Of a DNA stretch of 64,000 bases, positions 62,086 to 64,000 are shown in pieces. Position 1 is the first letter of the stretch; every line of letters starts with the position of its first letter. Source of the DNA: Gavia stellata (Eukaryota; Chordata; Aves; Gaviiformes; Gaviidae); contig NC_082612.1 in the NCBI RefSeq assembly GCF_030936135.1, positions 14,429,001 through 14,493,000 of the forward strand, read 5' to 3'. The notes under the pieces were generated by a model that saw only the letters and a program-made list of their open reading frames with translations, had not been told where the DNA came from and did not search any database. A program made the translations under genes and the position numbers.

Positions 62086-64000
62086 TGTTATCCCTGGCAG
62101 GCAAGTTTCTCCACTGAAAAACAACAAAAAGAAAACAGGGTCAGAGTGAGAAATTGAGGAAGGGAAATTACTTTCTTGCCTAGGAATGGAGAAATACTAT
62201 ACTATGACTGTTTTTATTAATCTAAAACTAATTGCAAAAACAGAGCAGGGAAAAAGAACCAGAGGTCCCCAAAGATTGGCCTCTAGCAGGCTGAGGAATG
62301 ACATTCCCCTTGGGTTTTTTTCTGACCAAATCCAGCTGGACAGTGTTATGAGAATGGTGTGAGTAAGTGTGTGGTGTTGGGTCCCATGCAGTGTTTATCA
62401 GACATTTAGGTCTATAGGGTGCCCACGTTCATAAGCATTCAAATGACCTAAAAATAAAAGAAGGAAAAATTGCTGTAGGGAAATGCCAGTTTCCCACAGG
62501 CAATGACTGGATACCAGTAAATCAAACTCACGTGATACTGTAACTAGGCTACATTTCACTTTGAGAGGCAGCCTTTTTATTTTTCACTTTGGGTTTTTGC
62601 CTTTTTCTTTTTTTTTAAGATGTCAGATGTATTTTACTGGTAATTAAGAAAAAACTTATAATAGAAGCATTATTCCTCTTCATTTCAGTATGAATTAACT
62701 CCTGAGTCTCTGTGAAGCCTCCCAAGAGCTATCTTTACATGCTGGGTTACACCAGAAATCTCTGATTTAGATTCTTATATGATTAAACACTACGTTGTAT
62801 AAACAAAGCAACGCAACTCCATCAAAAAGCATTAATAATGAAATTCCATTATGGAAATTAATTCACATAGGCAGAAAAATCAGATTTTATTGCCACCTAA
62901 CAAGGATTTGCACAGACAAAATTTTGTCTTCATTCAACAGTATAAAAGATCACATTTTCTTTCCTGCAAACATAGTTTTGAAAACAATGCTGTAGAAATC
63001 ATTGCCTCATCCAGGATAAAGCAACACACTGCATCCAGGGGATGAAATACCATCCATGTAGCAAAGAGAAATGTGTTTAGTCAAAGGTCAAATCAAAAGG
63101 AATGGGGTGGAAAGCTTTCCTGCTCGCCAGCAGGTTCTAAGTTTAATTATTCCACGCCACTGCTCGTCTCATCGGAGGTAATGAGCTCCATGACAATTCA
63201 GTGGCAGGCAAGTGAAGATTCTTTCTTCCAAACAGAAAATTCAGATAGGATAAAAAAGAAATTATGTATGTTTAAAAAAGAAAAAAAGAAATCAATGCAG
63301 GGAAAAAATAACAGTCTAATATCATCACATTTAATGACAAAGATATTTACTATTTCCTTTGACAAGTTACAAATGCAGATCAAGTTATTTCAGACTAAAA
63401 ATATCAGCAAATTTATTCTCAAATCATAAATTTTCCAAAAATCCTGCATCAGAAACTAAACTGTAAATCCACATTCTCTAGGTTGATATAAGTTGGGATG
63501 TGACTTTAGTCTGTGAGCACAGGACCATGTCTAAGTTCTGCCATTCAGATACAGCCTAGTTCTGTAACAGTCTTCTGTGAATAACAACCACACAGAAGAT
63601 GTGAAAAAGGTGAACTGCAAAGTGTGAAATAAGCTTTACAAAAAGCAATGTCTGCTTCAGGAGAGTTTATTTTCAGAATTAGTTTCAACATGCACAGGCT
63701 TACATACGTGTCTGTTTATACTGATGTTTATCCTAGTGTATTCCAATTTTGGAGCCTTAATCATGATGTCAAAATCAGGAGGCTGGGCTCTCAGGAGGGA
63801 AAAGAAGGGCTCCTCTGAAAAACAATTCAGAAGCAGAGTCTAACCTGGGCGGTTTCTATTCCTCTTTACAAAAGGCCCTCTCTCTGTTAATTAAGAAAGG
63901 GAGCTTTGCTCACAAAGGAGTGAAAATACCTTCTTACATGCTCATTTACTGAATCTCAGTATTCATTATTGCCAAGTCACCATGTACCAATTACTGCCTA

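Larger units (their letters stand above)
55401..64000. other. Intergenic, no gene recognised
   Basis: AT-rich with GC-richer patches at about 55.8-56.3 kb and 61.55-62.1 kb. The 167-codon minus frame at 61335-61838 matches no family I know. No exon or RNA gene is supported. Confidence 0.5.

Overview
The window looks like avian nuclear DNA, or at least DNA from a CR1-bearing sauropsid. It is AT-rich and mostly non-coding, with a low density of repeats. Several of the repeats are CR1 LINE fragments carrying the typical ATTCTGTGA-type 3' end. The one protein-coding gene I can support is a nine-coding-exon vertebrate gene, ZNF330 (nucleolar autoantigen 36, NOA36), on the + strand. Order, size and family assignments come from reading the sequence and from memory of the families; no database was searched.

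Layout. 1-24.7 kb: intergenic, AT-rich, with no gene seen. It contains decayed LINEs (an L3/CR1-like copy at about 4.25-5.19 kb and an L2-like 3' end at about 10.5-11.0 kb), an imperfect 44-bp tandem repeat near 16.0 kb, and a tail-to-tail pair of CR1 fragments at 18.5-19.1 kb. 24.75-25.65 kb: a strong CpG island, taken as the ZNF330 promoter and non-coding first exon. 25.65-29.53 kb: presumed intron 1. 29,540-39,365: the complete ZNF330 coding sequence, 966 nt in nine exons and 321 codons. All junctions are GT-AG and all phases agree. It includes a 20-nt microexon and a 111-nt intron. The 3' UTR ends at about 39.76 kb, with further AATAAA motifs up to 40.17 kb. Introns hold a CR1 fragment and a MIR-like fragment.

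40.2-64 kb: intergenic again. It holds a young 37-bp tandem duplication (41.28 kb), a GC-rich block with a minus-strand TATA box (45.54-46.17 kb), an internally deleted CR1 whose reverse-transcriptase reading frame is still open (49.39-49.87 kb), and a second, orphan CpG island (54.67-55.4 kb) containing a perfect 21-bp inverted repeat. It also has an (AG)12 microsatellite and scattered remnants of old amniote repeats.

In human the order is RNF150 - ZNF330 - IL15. I found no RNF150 exon to the left and no IL15 coding exon to the right. The second CpG island is therefore the most useful open question: it could be the promoter of the next gene or of a non-coding RNA. I see no undescribed multi-gene system here.
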